A stretch of DNA of 64,000 nt. It comes from Niallia nealsonii (GTDB lineage: Bacteria > Bacillota > Bacilli > Bacillales > Cytobacillaceae). The stretch's first letter is position 1. Every line of letters begins with the position of its first letter. The stretch is from the NCBI RefSeq assembly GCF_002835805.1, contig NZ_PISE01000006.1:1-64000 (forward strand). The letters are read 5' to 3'. The notes beneath the pieces are model-generated. The model searched no databases. It saw only the letters and a program-made list of their open reading frames with translations, and was not told the DNA's origin. Positions 18,824 to 27,783 of this stretch are shown here, one piece after another. A program made the position numbers and the translations under genes.

Positions 18824-19726
18824 TTAATGTGTTTTGCATTTATCGTAAAGAGATTGTTCTTTCAACACTTCAATTAACGTGGCACCCATGACCGCTGGAG
18901 TTTCAGCTACTTTAATCCCGCATTCATTTAATACACTGATTTTTTCGTCAGCTGTCCCTTTTCCCCCAGAAATAATCGCACCAGCATGCCCCATTCTTTT
19001 TCCTGGAGGCGCTGTTCTTCCGCCAATAAACCCTACTACTGGCTTTGTCATATTAGCTTTAATCCATCTAGCAGCCTCTTCTTCTGCTGTTCCGCCAATT
19101 TCGCCAATCATAATAACTGCATACGTGTCTTTATCTTCATTGAATGCTTTTAATGTATCAATGAAGTCTGTGCCATTAACAGGATCTCCCCCAATTCCAA
19201 CAGCTGTTGATTGCCCGATTCCTGCCTGTGTAAGCTGATGAACCGCTTCATATGTTAATGTACCTGAACGGGAAACAACCCCAACATGGCCCTTTTTATG
19301 AATATATCCTGGCATAATGCCAATTTTGCATTCTTCTGGAGTAATGACACCTGGACAGTTCGGCCCAACTAATCTTGTTTTTTTGCCTTCCATATATCGT
19401 TTTACTTTTACCATATCTAATACTGGAATATGTTCTGTAATACAAATGACTAAATCAAGTTGTGCATCTACTGCCTCTAAGATGGCATCTGCTGCAAATT
19501 TTGCCGGCACATAAATAACCGAAGCAGTTGCATTTGTTTGAGCAACAGCATCCTGCACTGTATTAAAAACAGGAACTCCTTCTACTTCTGTGCCACCTTT
19601 TCCAGGAGTTATCCCACCAACTATATTTGTTCCATATTCTAACATTTGTTTTGTATGAAAAAGGGCAGTTGAACCTGTGATTCCTTGTACAAGCACTTTA
19701 GTCTCTTTATTAATAAATACGCTCAT
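18824..19726 (-). CDS. sucD: Succinyl-CoA synthetase, alpha subunit
   Basis: SucD (300 residues) joins with SucC to convert succinyl-CoA to succinate with nucleotide triphosphate synthesis in the citric acid cycle. The CoA-binding Rossmann domain shows [16 protein letters not shown], and the phosphorylated histidine lies in [33 protein letters not shown] is another family signature. The ATG at 19726 is one base after the sucC stop, with GGAGGGG within the end of sucC; an in-frame start at 19801 would overlap sucC deeply and is rejected. Confidence 0.97.
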   Translation of the reverse strand: MSVFINKETKVLVQGITGSTALFHTKQMLEYGTNIVGGITPGKGGTEVEGVPVFNTVQDAVAQTNATASVIYVPAKFAADAILEAVDAQLDLVICITEHIPVLDMVKVKRYMEGKKTRLVGPNCPGVITPEECKIGIMPGYIHKKGHVGVVSRSGTLTYEAVHQLTQAGIGQSTAVGIGGDPVNGTDFIDTLKAFNEDKDTYAVIMIGEIGGTAEEEAARWIKANMTKPVVGFIGGRTAPPGKRMGHAGAIISGGKGTADEKISVLNECGIKVAETPAVMGATLIEVLKEQSLYDKCKTH

Positions 19727-19727
19727 T

Positions 19728-20897
19728 TTATTTCCCCTCCTGCACAGCCGCAACAATTTTTTCTGCACCGTCTGCCATTGATTCTGCTGCAATAATATCA
19801 ATGCTTGATTCTTGCAGAATTTGTTTGCCTAACTCAACATTCGTCCCTTCTAGGCGTACGACAAGAGGAACGTTTAAACTTACTTGCTTCGCAGCTTCCA
19901 CAATTCCTGTTGCAATGACATCACATTTCATAATTCCGCCAAAAATATTAACAAATATTCCTTTTACATTTTGGTCGGATAAAATAATCTTAAATGCTTC
20001 CGTTACCTTTTCTGCTGTAGCACCGCCCCCAACATCAAGGAAATTGGCCGGTTCTCCTCCGTAATGTTTGACAATATCCATTGTTGCCATAGCAAGTCCT
20101 GCGCCATTAACCATACAGCCAATATTGCCGCTTAATGCAATATAGCTTAAATCATATTTAGACGCTTCTAGCTCTTTTGGATCTTCTTCCTCTAGATCTC
20201 GATACGCTACAATATCTGGATGTTTATATAACGCATTGGAATCGAAATTTAATTTTGCATCCAATGCCATAATGTCTCCTTCTTCTGTTAACACAAGTGG
20301 ATTAATTTCAGCGATGGAACAGTCTTTTTCCACAAACACATTATAAAGACCAGTCATAAACGAAACCGCTTTATTTATTTGCTTAGCAGGAATATTAATG
20401 GAAAAAGCAAGTCTTCTTGCTTGAAAAGCTGTTAATCCAACAATGGGATCCACTACTTCTTTAAAGATTTTTTCTGGCTGATTTTCTGCGATTTCTTCAA
20501 TCTCTGTTCCGCCTTCTTCTGACCCCATCATAACAATCCGGCTTGTTGCCCTGTCCAACACTAACCCTATGTAATATTCTTTTTTAATATGGCAGCCTTC
20601 TTCAATAAGTAATCGCTTTACCTCTTTGCCTTCGGGACCTGTTTGATGGGTAACTAATGTGCTTCCTAATATAGATTCTGAATAATTTTTTACTTCTTCG
20701 AGAGATTTTGCTACCTTCACGCCGCCTGCTTTTCCTCTTCCTCCAGCATGAATTTGCGCTTTCACTACCCAAACATCTCCACCTAATTGTTTAGCCCCTT
20801 CTACTGCTTCTTCTACAGTAAAAGCTACATTTCCTTTTGGTACACTAACGCCATTTTTTGCTAAAATCTCTTTCCCCTGATATTCATGAATATTCAA
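19728..20897 (-). CDS. sucC: Succinyl-CoA synthetase, beta subunit
   Basis: SucC (389 residues; B. subtilis 385) is the ATP-grasp, nucleotide-binding subunit. It opens with [16 protein letters not shown] and contains [16 protein letters not shown], the [18 protein letters not shown] segment with Mg-binding residues, and the [13 protein letters not shown] power-helix region. The family's start is met by a TTG at 20897, which has AGGGGTG upstream; there is no ATG nearby, and the upstream in-frame codons at 20957 encode a Lys-rich non-family peptide. Forms an operon with sucD. Confidence 0.96.
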   Translation of the reverse strand: MNIHEYQGKEILAKNGVSVPKGNVAFTVEEAVEGAKQLGGDVWVVKAQIHAGGRGKAGGVKVAKSLEEVKNYSESILGSTLVTHQTGPEGKEVKRLLIEEGCHIKKEYYIGLVLDRATSRIVMMGSEEGGTEIEEIAENQPEKIFKEVVDPIVGLTAFQARRLAFSINIPAKQINKAVSFMTGLYNVFVEKDCSIAEINPLVLTEEGDIMALDAKLNFDSNALYKHPDIVAYRDLEEEDPKELEASKYDLSYIALSGNIGCMVNGAGLAMATMDIVKHYGGEPANFLDVGGGATAEKVTEAFKIILSDQNVKGIFVNIFGGIMKCDVIATGIVEAAKQVSLNVPLVVRLEGTNVELGKQILQESSIDIIAAESMADGAEKIVAAVQEGK

Positions 20898-21313
20898 TTC
20901 CCACACCCCTAACTTTCCCGTTTTCTTTTTTCTAAACCATATTTTTGCATTACACAATTTCTAAACTTACTTTCTTTTTGAAAATCTGCTTCTTTTAAAA
21001 ATATCGTTAATAAGTTACTAATATTCTTTTTTTCAAAAAAATTTTCATATTTCCAAAAGAATAATGCAATAATTTAGAAATGTTCACGCTTTCATTCTAT
21101 AAAAAAACTTCAGCCTTTGTCCACAAAAAAGGCTTGAGGTTTAGGAAAATAATTTTCTCCTAATAGTATGGAAGATTATGATTATGGAAATGAAGGCTAC
21201 TATAAGATGAATCCGTTGATTTTTTATCCATATAATTCCGAAAAAAATTATTTGCAATATACTCTATAAAATACCATTTCATTAAATCATCGTATATCCT
21301 TTTCTAGATTGAT
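20898..21313. other. Intergenic region between ylqH and sucC
   Basis: These 416 bases contain the terminator of ylqG-ylqH and very AT-rich DNA before sucC. A plus-strand frame of 33 codons (21168-21269) is noted as a finding but is not called as a gene because it lacks a ribosome site. Confidence 0.6.
21104..21142 (-). terminator. Terminator of ylqG-ylqH
   Basis: On the minus strand AAACCTCAAGCCTTT pairs with AAAGGCTGAAGTTT, with one bulge, and is followed by TTTTTTT. The hairpin is about 170 bases downstream of the ylqH stop. Confidence 0.8.
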
Positions 21314-21613
21314 TTAGTTCTTTTTTTGCTTCGTTTGCTCATATTCTTGATCCATTTTATAAATAAAGGCAAAAACTTCTGCTACTGCTTGGTATAAGTC
21401 TTCAGGTATCTTTTCTTGTATATTTAGTTTGGATAAAAGTTCTACTAAAGAGGGATCTTCCTGTATTGGTACGCCATTTTCTTTTGCTTTTTCAATAATG
21501 GTCTCGGCAATTAGTCCTCCTCCTTTAGCAACAACTATCGGAGCATCTTGTGTATGCTTGTTATAACTTAACGCAACTGCTTCTTGACGTTTTTCTTTTT
21601 TCTCCTGTTTCAT
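21314..21613 (-). CDS. ylqH: YlqH, stand-alone FlhB C-terminal domain-like protein
   Basis: This 99-residue soluble protein matches the cytoplasmic C-terminal domain of FlhB, the export gate protein: AVALSYNKHTQDAPIVVAKGGG, then AKENGVPIQEDPSLVELL and IPEDLYQAVAEVFAFIY. The autocleavage motif NPTH that precedes this domain in true FlhB is missing; the corresponding position reads KRQEAVALSYNK. No membrane helices are present. Its start overlaps the ylqG stop (ATGA). The homologue in B. subtilis is unstudied as far as I know; a role in protein export switching is only inference. Confidence 0.9.
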   Translation of the reverse strand: MKQEKKEKRQEAVALSYNKHTQDAPIVVAKGGGLIAETIIEKAKENGVPIQEDPSLVELLSKLNIQEKIPEDLYQAVAEVFAFIYKMDQEYEQTKQKKN

Positions 21614-22887
21614 ATTTTGATATCCACTCCCTTATAGGAAGAATAACCTAATTGATAGGCAGCATGAGAACTTTTTCCGTCCTGATTTTTGTCACCAAAT
21701 GGTTTACATGCAATCGATAATAACGTATAATTGGCCTCTTGCATTTTTTCTTTTAATTCTTTTGTAAACATCTCTACAAGTTTAAATAAAAGAGGCTGAT
21801 TATTCATAATAGTTACATTCATCACTCTATTTTGAATTTTCATATCAATGGCTGTTTCTTTTATATGCTGTAAATCCAAATAAAAAAGAATTCGGCAAAA
21901 GTCACTATCAATTTTGCCATCTTTTGTTTTTCTCCCTGTAAATTGAAGACTTGCTTCCATCTCATGCTCCCTGAAAGAAAATGGGAGTTGCATAACCAAT
22001 TGTGTTACCGGACCTACTTCTTGGGATAATAATTGCAAGCCTGTTATTTTATCTACAAGCTGCTGTGCTGCCTCTTTAATAGATGGAGAAATATCTGCTT
22101 TTAACAAATCAAGCAAAAGTGGCTTTAATTGCTGAACATCTTCTTTTATCTCAGTATTTGATGTAAGATGACCTGCCAATTCTGCTTCATAGGAAAAACC
22201 TAAATTTCGAAGTATTTGACTTAAAAAATTTTTTATTTCCCTGCTGTCTTCTAAATTAAGCGGCTCTCGTCCATTCACAGTTGCCAACAATTCCATTAAT
22301 GGAGCATTTTTGACTGAATGTACGGTTAATTCGTCTTGCAATAGTTCAAGCAGCTTAGGAAATGATTTTCCTGATTGTACAGCAGACAGACTCGCAAACA
22401 CCTCTTTTGTAAAAGGCAGTTCTTTATCGGCCATCTGTTTAATAATTTCTATATCTTGTTTTAGCTCTTTGCTGTTTTTGAGCCAGCTTGCTGCTTGTTC
22501 TAAAATTTCACTCGTTAACGGAAGTTTATTATGTACAAACGAAGCGATAACTGCTCGAGTTTCCGTTGTTTTCGGCAAAGATAGCTGCTCAAGGAGAGAT
22601 TCAATTTGATTTTGTTGAGTATTTGCTGCTGTTTTCATAGTTGTCAACACTTTCAGCTGCGGTTTTTTATCCCCTTTTTGCACTTGAAACCAATAATTGC
22701 TATCAACAGATAAAGGAATCGACAACTCTGCTAATAGCTTCTGCTGTCCAATCTGCACTTCAGCCATTTGATTTGGAAAAATTTTGTTGATTTTTCCGAA
22801 AATAATTTGTCCTTGCCTTAAACTAAGCGGCTGATTTACTGGCAATTCTTGTTTAAAAAACGAAACAATGTTGGTAGAATAATTCAT
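21610..22887 (-). CDS. ylqG: YlqG, FliK-like protein of unknown function
   Basis: The product has 425 residues, mostly helical and Leu/Lys/Glu-rich, with no membrane segment. Residues about 285-400 (PVTQLVMQLPFSFREHEMEA, then FCRILFYLDLQHI, NRVMNVTIMNNQPLLFKLVE) have the pattern of the FliK C-terminal hook-length domain, which in flagella touches the FlhB C-terminal domain. The neighbour ylqH is precisely such a domain, so the pair may form a FliK/FlhB-like interaction outside the flagellar operon. This comparison is my inference; the gene is annotated as unknown in B. subtilis. The start has GAGGAGG upstream. Confidence 0.82.
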   Translation of the reverse strand: MNYSTNIVSFFKQELPVNQPLSLRQGQIIFGKINKIFPNQMAEVQIGQQKLLAELSIPLSVDSNYWFQVQKGDKKPQLKVLTTMKTAANTQQNQIESLLEQLSLPKTTETRAVIASFVHNKLPLTSEILEQAASWLKNSKELKQDIEIIKQMADKELPFTKEVFASLSAVQSGKSFPKLLELLQDELTVHSVKNAPLMELLATVNGREPLNLEDSREIKNFLSQILRNLGFSYEAELAGHLTSNTEIKEDVQQLKPLLLDLLKADISPSIKEAAQQLVDKITGLQLLSQEVGPVTQLVMQLPFSFREHEMEASLQFTGRKTKDGKIDSDFCRILFYLDLQHIKETAIDMKIQNRVMNVTIMNNQPLLFKLVEMFTKELKEKMQEANYTLLSIACKPFGDKNQDGKSSHAAYQLGYSSYKGVDIKI

Positions 22888-22926
22888 CTTTTTCCTCCTC
22901 GGATCCGTCTATAGAAAAATAAAACT

Positions 22927-22990
22927 AGCAGCTAAGGAAAATTTCCACCTCTCTTTCTGATTGTTAAGAGAGGACACTATGTTAGCTGCT
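22927..22990 (-). terminator. Nested hairpin between rnhB and ylqG, probable rnhB terminator
   Basis: An outer stem AGCAGCTAA/TTAGCTGCT (22982-22990 with 22927-22935) encloses an inner stem CCTCTCTT/AAGAGAGG (22948-22973). The minus strand continues AGTTTTATTTTTC. It ends about 40 bases before the ylqG start. Confidence 0.6.
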
Positions 22991-23036
22991 GCTATAGTTG
23001 ATTGTTATAGCTAGTTTTTTAACTATTCCCAGATGT

Positions 23037-23825
23037 TTATTGCCCATTAATAGAGGATAGAGCCATTTCCTTTACTGGCGAAAAGCTTTTGCGATGATAC
23101 TCTGTGACTCCTTCTTTTTTTAATGCTTCTATATGTTCTTTTGTGCCATACCCCATATTTTTTCCAAAACCATAAGCAGGAAGCTCTTTATCTAGTTCTT
23201 TCATCAAATGATCTCTTGTTACCTTAGCAATAATGCTTGCTGCTGCAATAGACACGCTTTTGCTGTCTCCTTTAATAATGGAAGTGCTAGGAATTGGGGT
23301 AGCTAACTTCATCGCATCTATTAATAAATAATCTGGTTTAGTCGGTAGTTCCTCAATTGCCATTAACATTGCTTGTTTTGTTGCTTCATAAATATTAATT
23401 CTGTCTATTTCTTTTGCATCCATCATGCCAATGCCTATTGCAATCGCTTCTTTTTGGATAATTGTAAAATATTCTTCTCGTTTCTGTTCAGAAAGCTTTT
23501 TTGAGTCATCAATTCCTGGCAAATAAAAATCATCAGGAAGTATCACAGCAGCTGTTACAACAGGGCCTGCAAGAGGGCCTCTTCCAACTTCATCAATCCC
23601 TGCTATATATTGATATCCTCTCTTGTACAAATCTTGTTCATATGATGTTAAAGCCAAAAACTTTTCATGGAGCACTAACTCTTTTTCCCGTTTGTTTTTC
23701 CATCCTTTTAAAAGCGTCTGAACCCCTTTTCTTTCATCGTTTGTTATCTCTTCAATAAATGGATCATCACTTGTTGTTATCGATGCTAATTTGGCTTTTA
23801 TTTCTTTTATTGTTATTGTGCTCAC
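23037..23825 (-). CDS. rnhB: Ribonuclease HII
   Basis: RNase HII (262 residues; B. subtilis 255) removes RNA from RNA-DNA hybrids and initiates ribonucleotide excision. The catalytic DEVGRGPLAGP motif has D78 and E79; the third acidic residue lies in LLIDAMKL and the Gly-Lys rich KNMGYGTKEHIEAL segment is present. An N-terminal extension of about 70 residues precedes the catalytic core, as in other Bacillus RnhB proteins. The gene lies between rbgA and ylqG. Confidence 0.97.
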   Translation of the reverse strand: MSTITIKEIKAKLASITTSDDPFIEEITNDERKGVQTLLKGWKNKREKELVLHEKFLALTSYEQDLYKRGYQYIAGIDEVGRGPLAGPVVTAAVILPDDFYLPGIDDSKKLSEQKREEYFTIIQKEAIAIGIGMMDAKEIDRINIYEATKQAMLMAIEELPTKPDYLLIDAMKLATPIPSTSIIKGDSKSVSIAAASIIAKVTRDHLMKELDKELPAYGFGKNMGYGTKEHIEALKKEGVTEYHRKSFSPVKEMALSSINGQ

Positions 23826-23950
23826 TGTAAACCGACTCCTTTTTTATTTCGCAGCGCTAATGCTTCCTTTTCTGCTATTGACGTTTCCTTTTATATCGTC
23901 TTAACTAGCTTCTGCTTAAAGCAACGGATTGCCGCTTTTTTATTATATAC

Positions 23951-23990
23951 AAAGAAAAAAAGGGATCTGCCATCTGCAGACAAATCCCCT
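23951..23990 (-). terminator. Terminator of rbgA
   Basis: AGGGGAT and ATCCCT on the minus strand close an imperfect hairpin (with inner TCTGC/GCAGA-type pairing) followed by TTTTTTTC. It lies just after the rbgA stop. Confidence 0.75.
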
Positions 23991-24001
23991 ATTGTACTTG
24001 C

Positions 24002-24874
24002 TTATTCATTATTGTTTGCTGTCTCTAGTTCGCCTGCATTTTCCAATGTTAGCGGTCCTAATTTTTCACTGCGGATGTCTCTAATGACAAGCTCTGTGAC
24101 TTTATCATAGTCGACGATTCCACCGCCTGTTAAACATCCACGCACTTGACCGATTTGATCAAACAGCTCCACAATATCTTCTGGAATCTCTTTTAGCTGA
24201 TATCGTTCTTTTAAGCGGGCTGGGTATTCTTTTTCTAAGAACCGCAAGCCATAAATCGCAATATCCTGTAAATTTAAAATCGTGTCTTTAATCGCCCCTG
24301 TCAACGCAAGCTTTAGCCCCACATTTTGATCCTCAAATTTTGGCCACAATATTCCTGGCGTGTCCAAAAGTTCAAGTTCTTTGCCTACTTTAATCCACTG
24401 CTGTGCTTTTGTTACACCAGGGGTATTGCCCGTTTTGGCAATATTTTTTTTCGCAAGGCGGTTAATCAAAGTCGATTTACCCGCATTTGGAATACCAACA
24501 ATCATCGCACGAATCGCTCTCGGTCTAACACCTTTTGCCTTCATGCGGTCAAATTTTTCGGCCAGCACTTCTTTCGCAAGTGCTGTAATTTCTTTCATAC
24601 CGACACCAGCTTGGGAATTAATAGCAATTGCTTTTATTCCTTGTTTTTGAAAATAAGCTATCCATGCTTTTGTTTTCTCTTTATCTGCCATATCTGCCTT
24701 GTTTAAAAGCACTAATCTTGGTTTATGCTGAATAATCTCATCAATCATTGGATTGCGAGAAGATTGTGGAATCCTCGCATCTACTAATTCAAATATAATA
24801 TCTACAAGTTTAAGCTTTTCTGTTACTTGTCTTCTTGCTTTCGCCATATGGCCTGGAAACCATTGAATTGTCAT
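24002..24874 (-). CDS. rbgA: Ribosome biogenesis GTPase A (YlqF/RbgA)
   Basis: RbgA (290 residues) is essential for late assembly of the 50S subunit in B. subtilis, promoting uL16, bL27 and bL36 entry. It is a circularly permuted GTPase: the G4 motif NKAD (58-61) comes before G1 GIPNAGKST (127-135), and G3 DTPGILWP follows. The N-terminus [15 protein letters not shown] is diagnostic. GGTGG precedes the ATG. It follows lepB in the rplS-lepB-rbgA-rnhB group. Confidence 0.98.
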   Translation of the reverse strand: MTIQWFPGHMAKARRQVTEKLKLVDIIFELVDARIPQSSRNPMIDEIIQHKPRLVLLNKADMADKEKTKAWIAYFQKQGIKAIAINSQAGVGMKEITALAKEVLAEKFDRMKAKGVRPRAIRAMIVGIPNAGKSTLINRLAKKNIAKTGNTPGVTKAQQWIKVGKELELLDTPGILWPKFEDQNVGLKLALTGAIKDTILNLQDIAIYGLRFLEKEYPARLKERYQLKEIPEDIVELFDQIGQVRGCLTGGGIVDYDKVTELVIRDIRSEKLGPLTLENAGELETANNNE

Positions 24875-24968
24875 TATTAACCACCTATCTCTAATTCCTT
24901 TAAGCTGTCCGTTTCTATCCTTTTATTTAAGGCTGTTTTCGTAATCTTTGTTGCTATTTAATAAAAAA

Positions 24969-25060
24969 GGAGTAGTTAATTTCCGCTCCGTGATGCCCTC
25001 TTTCTGCGGGACGGGCGGTGAGCATTCCCATAGGAGTCTCGCACACCCACTCCAATCAAC
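24969..25060. repeat. Bacillus-type dispersed palindromic repeat (shortened copy)
   Basis: The block runs from GTTAATTTCCGCTCC through TTTCTGCGGGACGGGC, GGTGAGC, ATAGGAGTCTCGCAC to CACTCCAATCAAC. This order of words, GC-rich in an AT-rich gap, is that of the long intergenic repeat common in Bacillus genomes, with part of the centre missing. Recognition is from memory of the family. Confidence 0.6.
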
Positions 25061-25124
25061 TTCTTTATGAACAATTTGAGTGAACAAAACCTATTCAAAA
25101 ACAATAATCTTTTAGAACATAGCC

Positions 25125-25679
25125 TTATTTAATAATGCGGATATCAGATATTGGCCAGTAAATCACACTTGTATTCCCCAGCACTTTTTCAAAGGAAACA
25201 GTTCCAATATGCCTGGAGTCTTTGCTGTCTCGTCTGTTATCCCCCATTACAAATAATTCCCCTTCAGGCACAGTCTTTTCACCTGTTTTTTCTTCTAGTG
25301 TAAATGATTCTGTCAGCGGGCCATCCACTACTTGTTTTTTATATTCCTCTAGATAAGGTTCTTCATATGCCTTGCCATTGATATAAAGAACATCGTCTTT
25401 ATACTCCAATGTATCTCCTGGAAGCCCAATAATTCTTTTTATATAATCTTTTCCTTCTGGTGCATGAAAAACAATAATATCAAAGCGTTTAGGATCGCTA
25501 ATTTTATAATTCAGCTTATTGACGATCATCCTGTCTTGATCATGAAGTGTCGGCATCATTGATTCTCCATCTACCACAATTGGCGCAAATAAAAAGTAAC
25601 GAATAACAAACGCCAATAATACAGCGATAATAAGTGCTTTGCTCCATTCCCACACTTCGCTTTTCTTCTTTTTAGCCAT
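25125..25679 (-). CDS. lepB: Type I signal peptidase
   Basis: The enzyme (184 residues) removes signal peptides from secreted pre-proteins at the outer face of the membrane. One N-terminal membrane anchor lies at about residues 15-34. The catalytic serine is S40 in GESMMPT and the lysine is K81 in YIKRIIG; VMGDNRRDSKDSR is the third conserved box. It is of the short Gram-positive SipS/SipT type. The ATG at 25679 is preferred over a GTG nine bases upstream because of ribosome-site spacing. The gene is between rplS and rbgA. Confidence 0.95.
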   Translation of the reverse strand: MAKKKKSEVWEWSKALIIAVLLAFVIRYFLFAPIVVDGESMMPTLHDQDRMIVNKLNYKISDPKRFDIIVFHAPEGKDYIKRIIGLPGDTLEYKDDVLYINGKAYEEPYLEEYKKQVVDGPLTESFTLEEKTGEKTVPEGELFVMGDNRRDSKDSRHIGTVSFEKVLGNTSVIYWPISDIRIIK

Positions 25680-25841
25680 TTTATTCACCGATCCTTGTCC
25701 ATTGTATGCTTACTTTTTGTATACTTCCTTAATCCACTTTTTTATAATCAAACCTCTTATCACACCATTATTAAAAATGCAGTAATCGATTATAAAAATG
25801 ATGGTTTCTTCTTTTTATGAATGCACACTAAATCCATCTCT

Positions 25842-25871
25842 ATTTTAATCGAAATGCTATATTAAAGTAAA
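25842..25871 (-). promoter_or_regulatory. Candidate promoter of lepB
   Basis: TTTACT (25866-25871) and TAAAAT (25842-25847) are 18 bases apart on the minus strand, between the rplS terminator and lepB. Confidence 0.45.
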
Positions 25872-25983
25872 CTTTACGCTTTATGTCCATCATTATTGTA
25901 AAAAATAAACGTTTTAACCACTGTGACTAGGATTTTTTATAGAAGCTATTGCTAGTTAAATGAATAATAGTAATTTAGAAAAT

Positions 25984-26018
25984 AAAAAAGAGCTTGCTGT
26001 AAGCACAAGCTCTTTTTT
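25984..26018 (-). terminator. Terminator of rplS
   Basis: A perfect 13-bp stem, AAAAAAGAGCTTG with CAAGCTCTTTTTT, and a nine-base loop; a T-run follows on either strand. It starts nine bases after the rplS stop. Confidence 0.92.
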
Positions 26019-26026
26019 GATTGCGA

Positions 26027-26371
26027 TTATCGAATTTCTTTAATACGAGCTTTTTTACCACGTAGGTTACGTAGGTAGTAAAGTTTAGCACGGCGAACTT
26101 TACCGCGACGAATAACTTCAAGCTTCGCAATTTTTGGTGTGTTAACAGGGAAAGTACGTTCAACGCCTACTCCGTAAGAAACTTTACGCACTGTAAAAGT
26201 TTCGCTAATTCCACCACCACGACGCTTAATCACAACACCTTCGTATACCTGAATACGCTCGCGAGTACCCTCAACAACTTTAACGTGTACACGTACAGTG
26301 TCACCAGGACGGAACGCAGGAAGATCTGAACGAAGTTGTTCTTTTGTGATTTCTTCTATTAATTTTTGCAT
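26027..26371 (-). CDS. rplS: Ribosomal protein bL19
   Basis: bL19 (114 residues) sits at the 30S-50S interface. [28 protein letters not shown] and [14 protein letters not shown] are typical and almost identical to B. subtilis L19 (115 residues). The ATG at 26371 has AAGGAG nine bases upstream; an in-frame start at 26437 would run through the leader and is rejected. The gene has its own promoter and probable L19 leader, and its own terminator. Confidence 0.98.
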   Translation of the reverse strand: MQKLIEEITKEQLRSDLPAFRPGDTVRVHVKVVEGTRERIQVYEGVVIKRRGGGISETFTVRKVSYGVGVERTFPVNTPKIAKLEVIRRGKVRRAKLYYLRNLRGKKARIKEIR

Positions 26372-26372
26372 C

Positions 26373-26440
26373 GTTTTCAACTCCTTCCAACGGACGCTCT
26401 TGCACTCATATATAAGAGAACTCTTGCAGCGGAACATCGT
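26373..26440 (-). ncRNA. Probable ribosomal protein L19 leader
   Basis: The minus-strand leader contains TTCCGCTGCAAGAG, a small hairpin (CTCTTATATATGAG), and TGCAAGAGCGTCCGTTGGAA ending in the ribosome site. TTCC/GGAA and TGCA/TGCA pairing give the compact fold I associate with the rplS leader of Bacilli, an autoregulatory element. The assignment is by resemblance and position. Confidence 0.5.
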
Positions 26441-26488
26441 TTATAAGACAAAAGTTCAGAAATAAATTCTGCTTAAGTCACAAGTGTT

Positions 26489-26517
26489 ATCTTATCATAA
26501 AAAACATGCAACATCAA
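26489..26517 (-). promoter_or_regulatory. Sigma-A promoter of rplS
   Basis: TTGATG (26512-26517) and TAAGAT (26489-26494) are 17 bases apart, with TG at the extended -10 position, immediately after the trmD stop. Transcription would start about 110 bases before rplS. Confidence 0.75.
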
Positions 26518-26520
26518 TAT

Positions 26521-27258
26521 CTAATCTATTGTTTTTTTCAATTCTTCTAGCATTTTTTTCTGTTTATCTGTTAACAGATAGTTTTCTAACAGATCAGGGC
26601 GCCTCTTGAGCGTTCTTCTAAGAGATTCCTTCTCTCGCCATTCTTCAATATAAGCATGATTGCCAGAAAGAAGTGTATCAGGAACCTTCATTCCTCTAAA
26701 ATCTGCTGGACGGGTGTAGTGAGGGTGTTCAAGCAGACCTGTACTAAAAGAATCATTTTCATGTGACGCAACTTTCCCTAGTACCCCAGGAAGAAGGCGG
26801 ACAACACTGTCTATAACGACCATGGAACCGAGTTCGCCGCCAGTAAGGACATAATCGCCGATAGAAATCTCATCTGTTACTAAATGTTCTCTAATTCTTT
26901 CATCATAGCCTTCATAGTGGCCGCAAATAAATATTAAATGATCGTCTTTGGCAAGCTCTTCTGCCTTTTTCTGAGAGTATCTTTCTCCTTGGGGGCACAT
27001 TAAAATAACGCGAGGTGAGGCACTTCCTTTGCCTTTTAAATCACTAACCGCATCAAAGATAGGCTGTGGCTTTAAAACCATGCCAGCGCCCCCTCCATAC
27101 GGATAATCGTCAACAGATTGATGTTTATTATCAGAGTAGTCTCGAAAATTGACGATATTATAGGAAACCTTTTCTGCTTCTTTTGCTTTTTTTAATATAG
27201 AACTATTAAAAACCCCATCAAACATTTCTGGAAATAGTGTTAATACATCAATTTTCAT
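26521..27258 (-). CDS. trmD: tRNA (guanine-37-N1)-methyltransferase TrmD
   Basis: TrmD (245 residues) methylates G37 next to the anticodon using S-adenosylmethionine and prevents +1 frameshifts. It is a trefoil-knot (SPOUT) enzyme; the knot region shows [13 protein letters not shown] and [13 protein letters not shown], and the catalytic aspartate lies in ARPADFRG-type context ([12 protein letters not shown]). [13 protein letters not shown] is the standard start. Its ATG overlaps the rimM stop by one base (TAATG). Confidence 0.98.
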   Translation of the reverse strand: MKIDVLTLFPEMFDGVFNSSILKKAKEAEKVSYNIVNFRDYSDNKHQSVDDYPYGGGAGMVLKPQPIFDAVSDLKGKGSASPRVILMCPQGERYSQKKAEELAKDDHLIFICGHYEGYDERIREHLVTDEISIGDYVLTGGELGSMVVIDSVVRLLPGVLGKVASHENDSFSTGLLEHPHYTRPADFRGMKVPDTLLSGNHAYIEEWREKESLRRTLKRRPDLLENYLLTDKQKKMLEELKKTID

Positions 27259-27773
27259 TAAAACAGCCCTTCCATCGGCTCAATAATCACTAGCTTTTCT
27301 TTTACATCTACCTTCATTACCACTTCTTCAATATAAGGAATAAGGATTTCTTCCTTATTTTCACCCTTCACTACCCAAACATCATTGGCACCAGGTGTTA
27401 AAATTTCTGTAATCTCGCCAAGCTCATTTCCTTCTATCGTTTGAACCTTACAGCCGATAATTTCATGAAAATAGTATTCATTTTCTGCAAGCTCCCCTAA
27501 ATGACTTTCTGGAACTTTTAATAATCCGCCTTTCATATACTCTACTTGATTCACATTATCCAAATCAGCAAAAGTTAACAGATTAAAATTTTTATGTACA
27601 CGATGACTTTTAATTACAAGTTCTAGCGGATCACTTTTATCTGTTTGAAAAAAGTAAATTTCATTGCCTACTTTATAGCGTTCTTCCGGAAAATCAGTCC
27701 GTGAAATTACACGAACTTCGCCTCTAATACCATGTGTATTAACTATTTTCCCAACATTAAACCATTTTTCCAT
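27258..27773 (-). CDS. rimM: 16S rRNA processing protein RimM
   Basis: RimM (171 residues) helps assemble the 30S head by binding uS19. The N-terminal domain has [17 protein letters not shown], and the PRC-barrel C-terminal domain has [11 protein letters not shown] and [13 protein letters not shown]. The ATG at 27773 is chosen because GAGGTG lies five bases before it and [10 protein letters not shown] is the family start; the frame is open further upstream into the end of ylqD. It is coupled to trmD. Confidence 0.96.
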   Translation of the reverse strand: MEKWFNVGKIVNTHGIRGEVRVISRTDFPEERYKVGNEIYFFQTDKSDPLELVIKSHRVHKNFNLLTFADLDNVNQVEYMKGGLLKVPESHLGELAENEYYFHEIIGCKVQTIEGNELGEITEILTPGANDVWVVKGENKEEILIPYIEEVVMKVDVKEKLVIIEPMEGLF

Positions 27774-27783
27774 ATTTTCACCT

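Larger units (their letters stand above)
25680..26026 (-). other. Intergenic region between rplS and lepB
   Basis: These 347 bases carry the rplS terminator and a candidate lepB promoter; otherwise AT-rich with no gene visible. Confidence 0.6.

Noticed and set aside
25886-25905. cre-like ATAAACGTTTTAAC upstream of lepB
   Set aside because: Only about 11 of 14 positions agree and the terminal bases that matter are wrong; expected by chance in AT-rich DNA.
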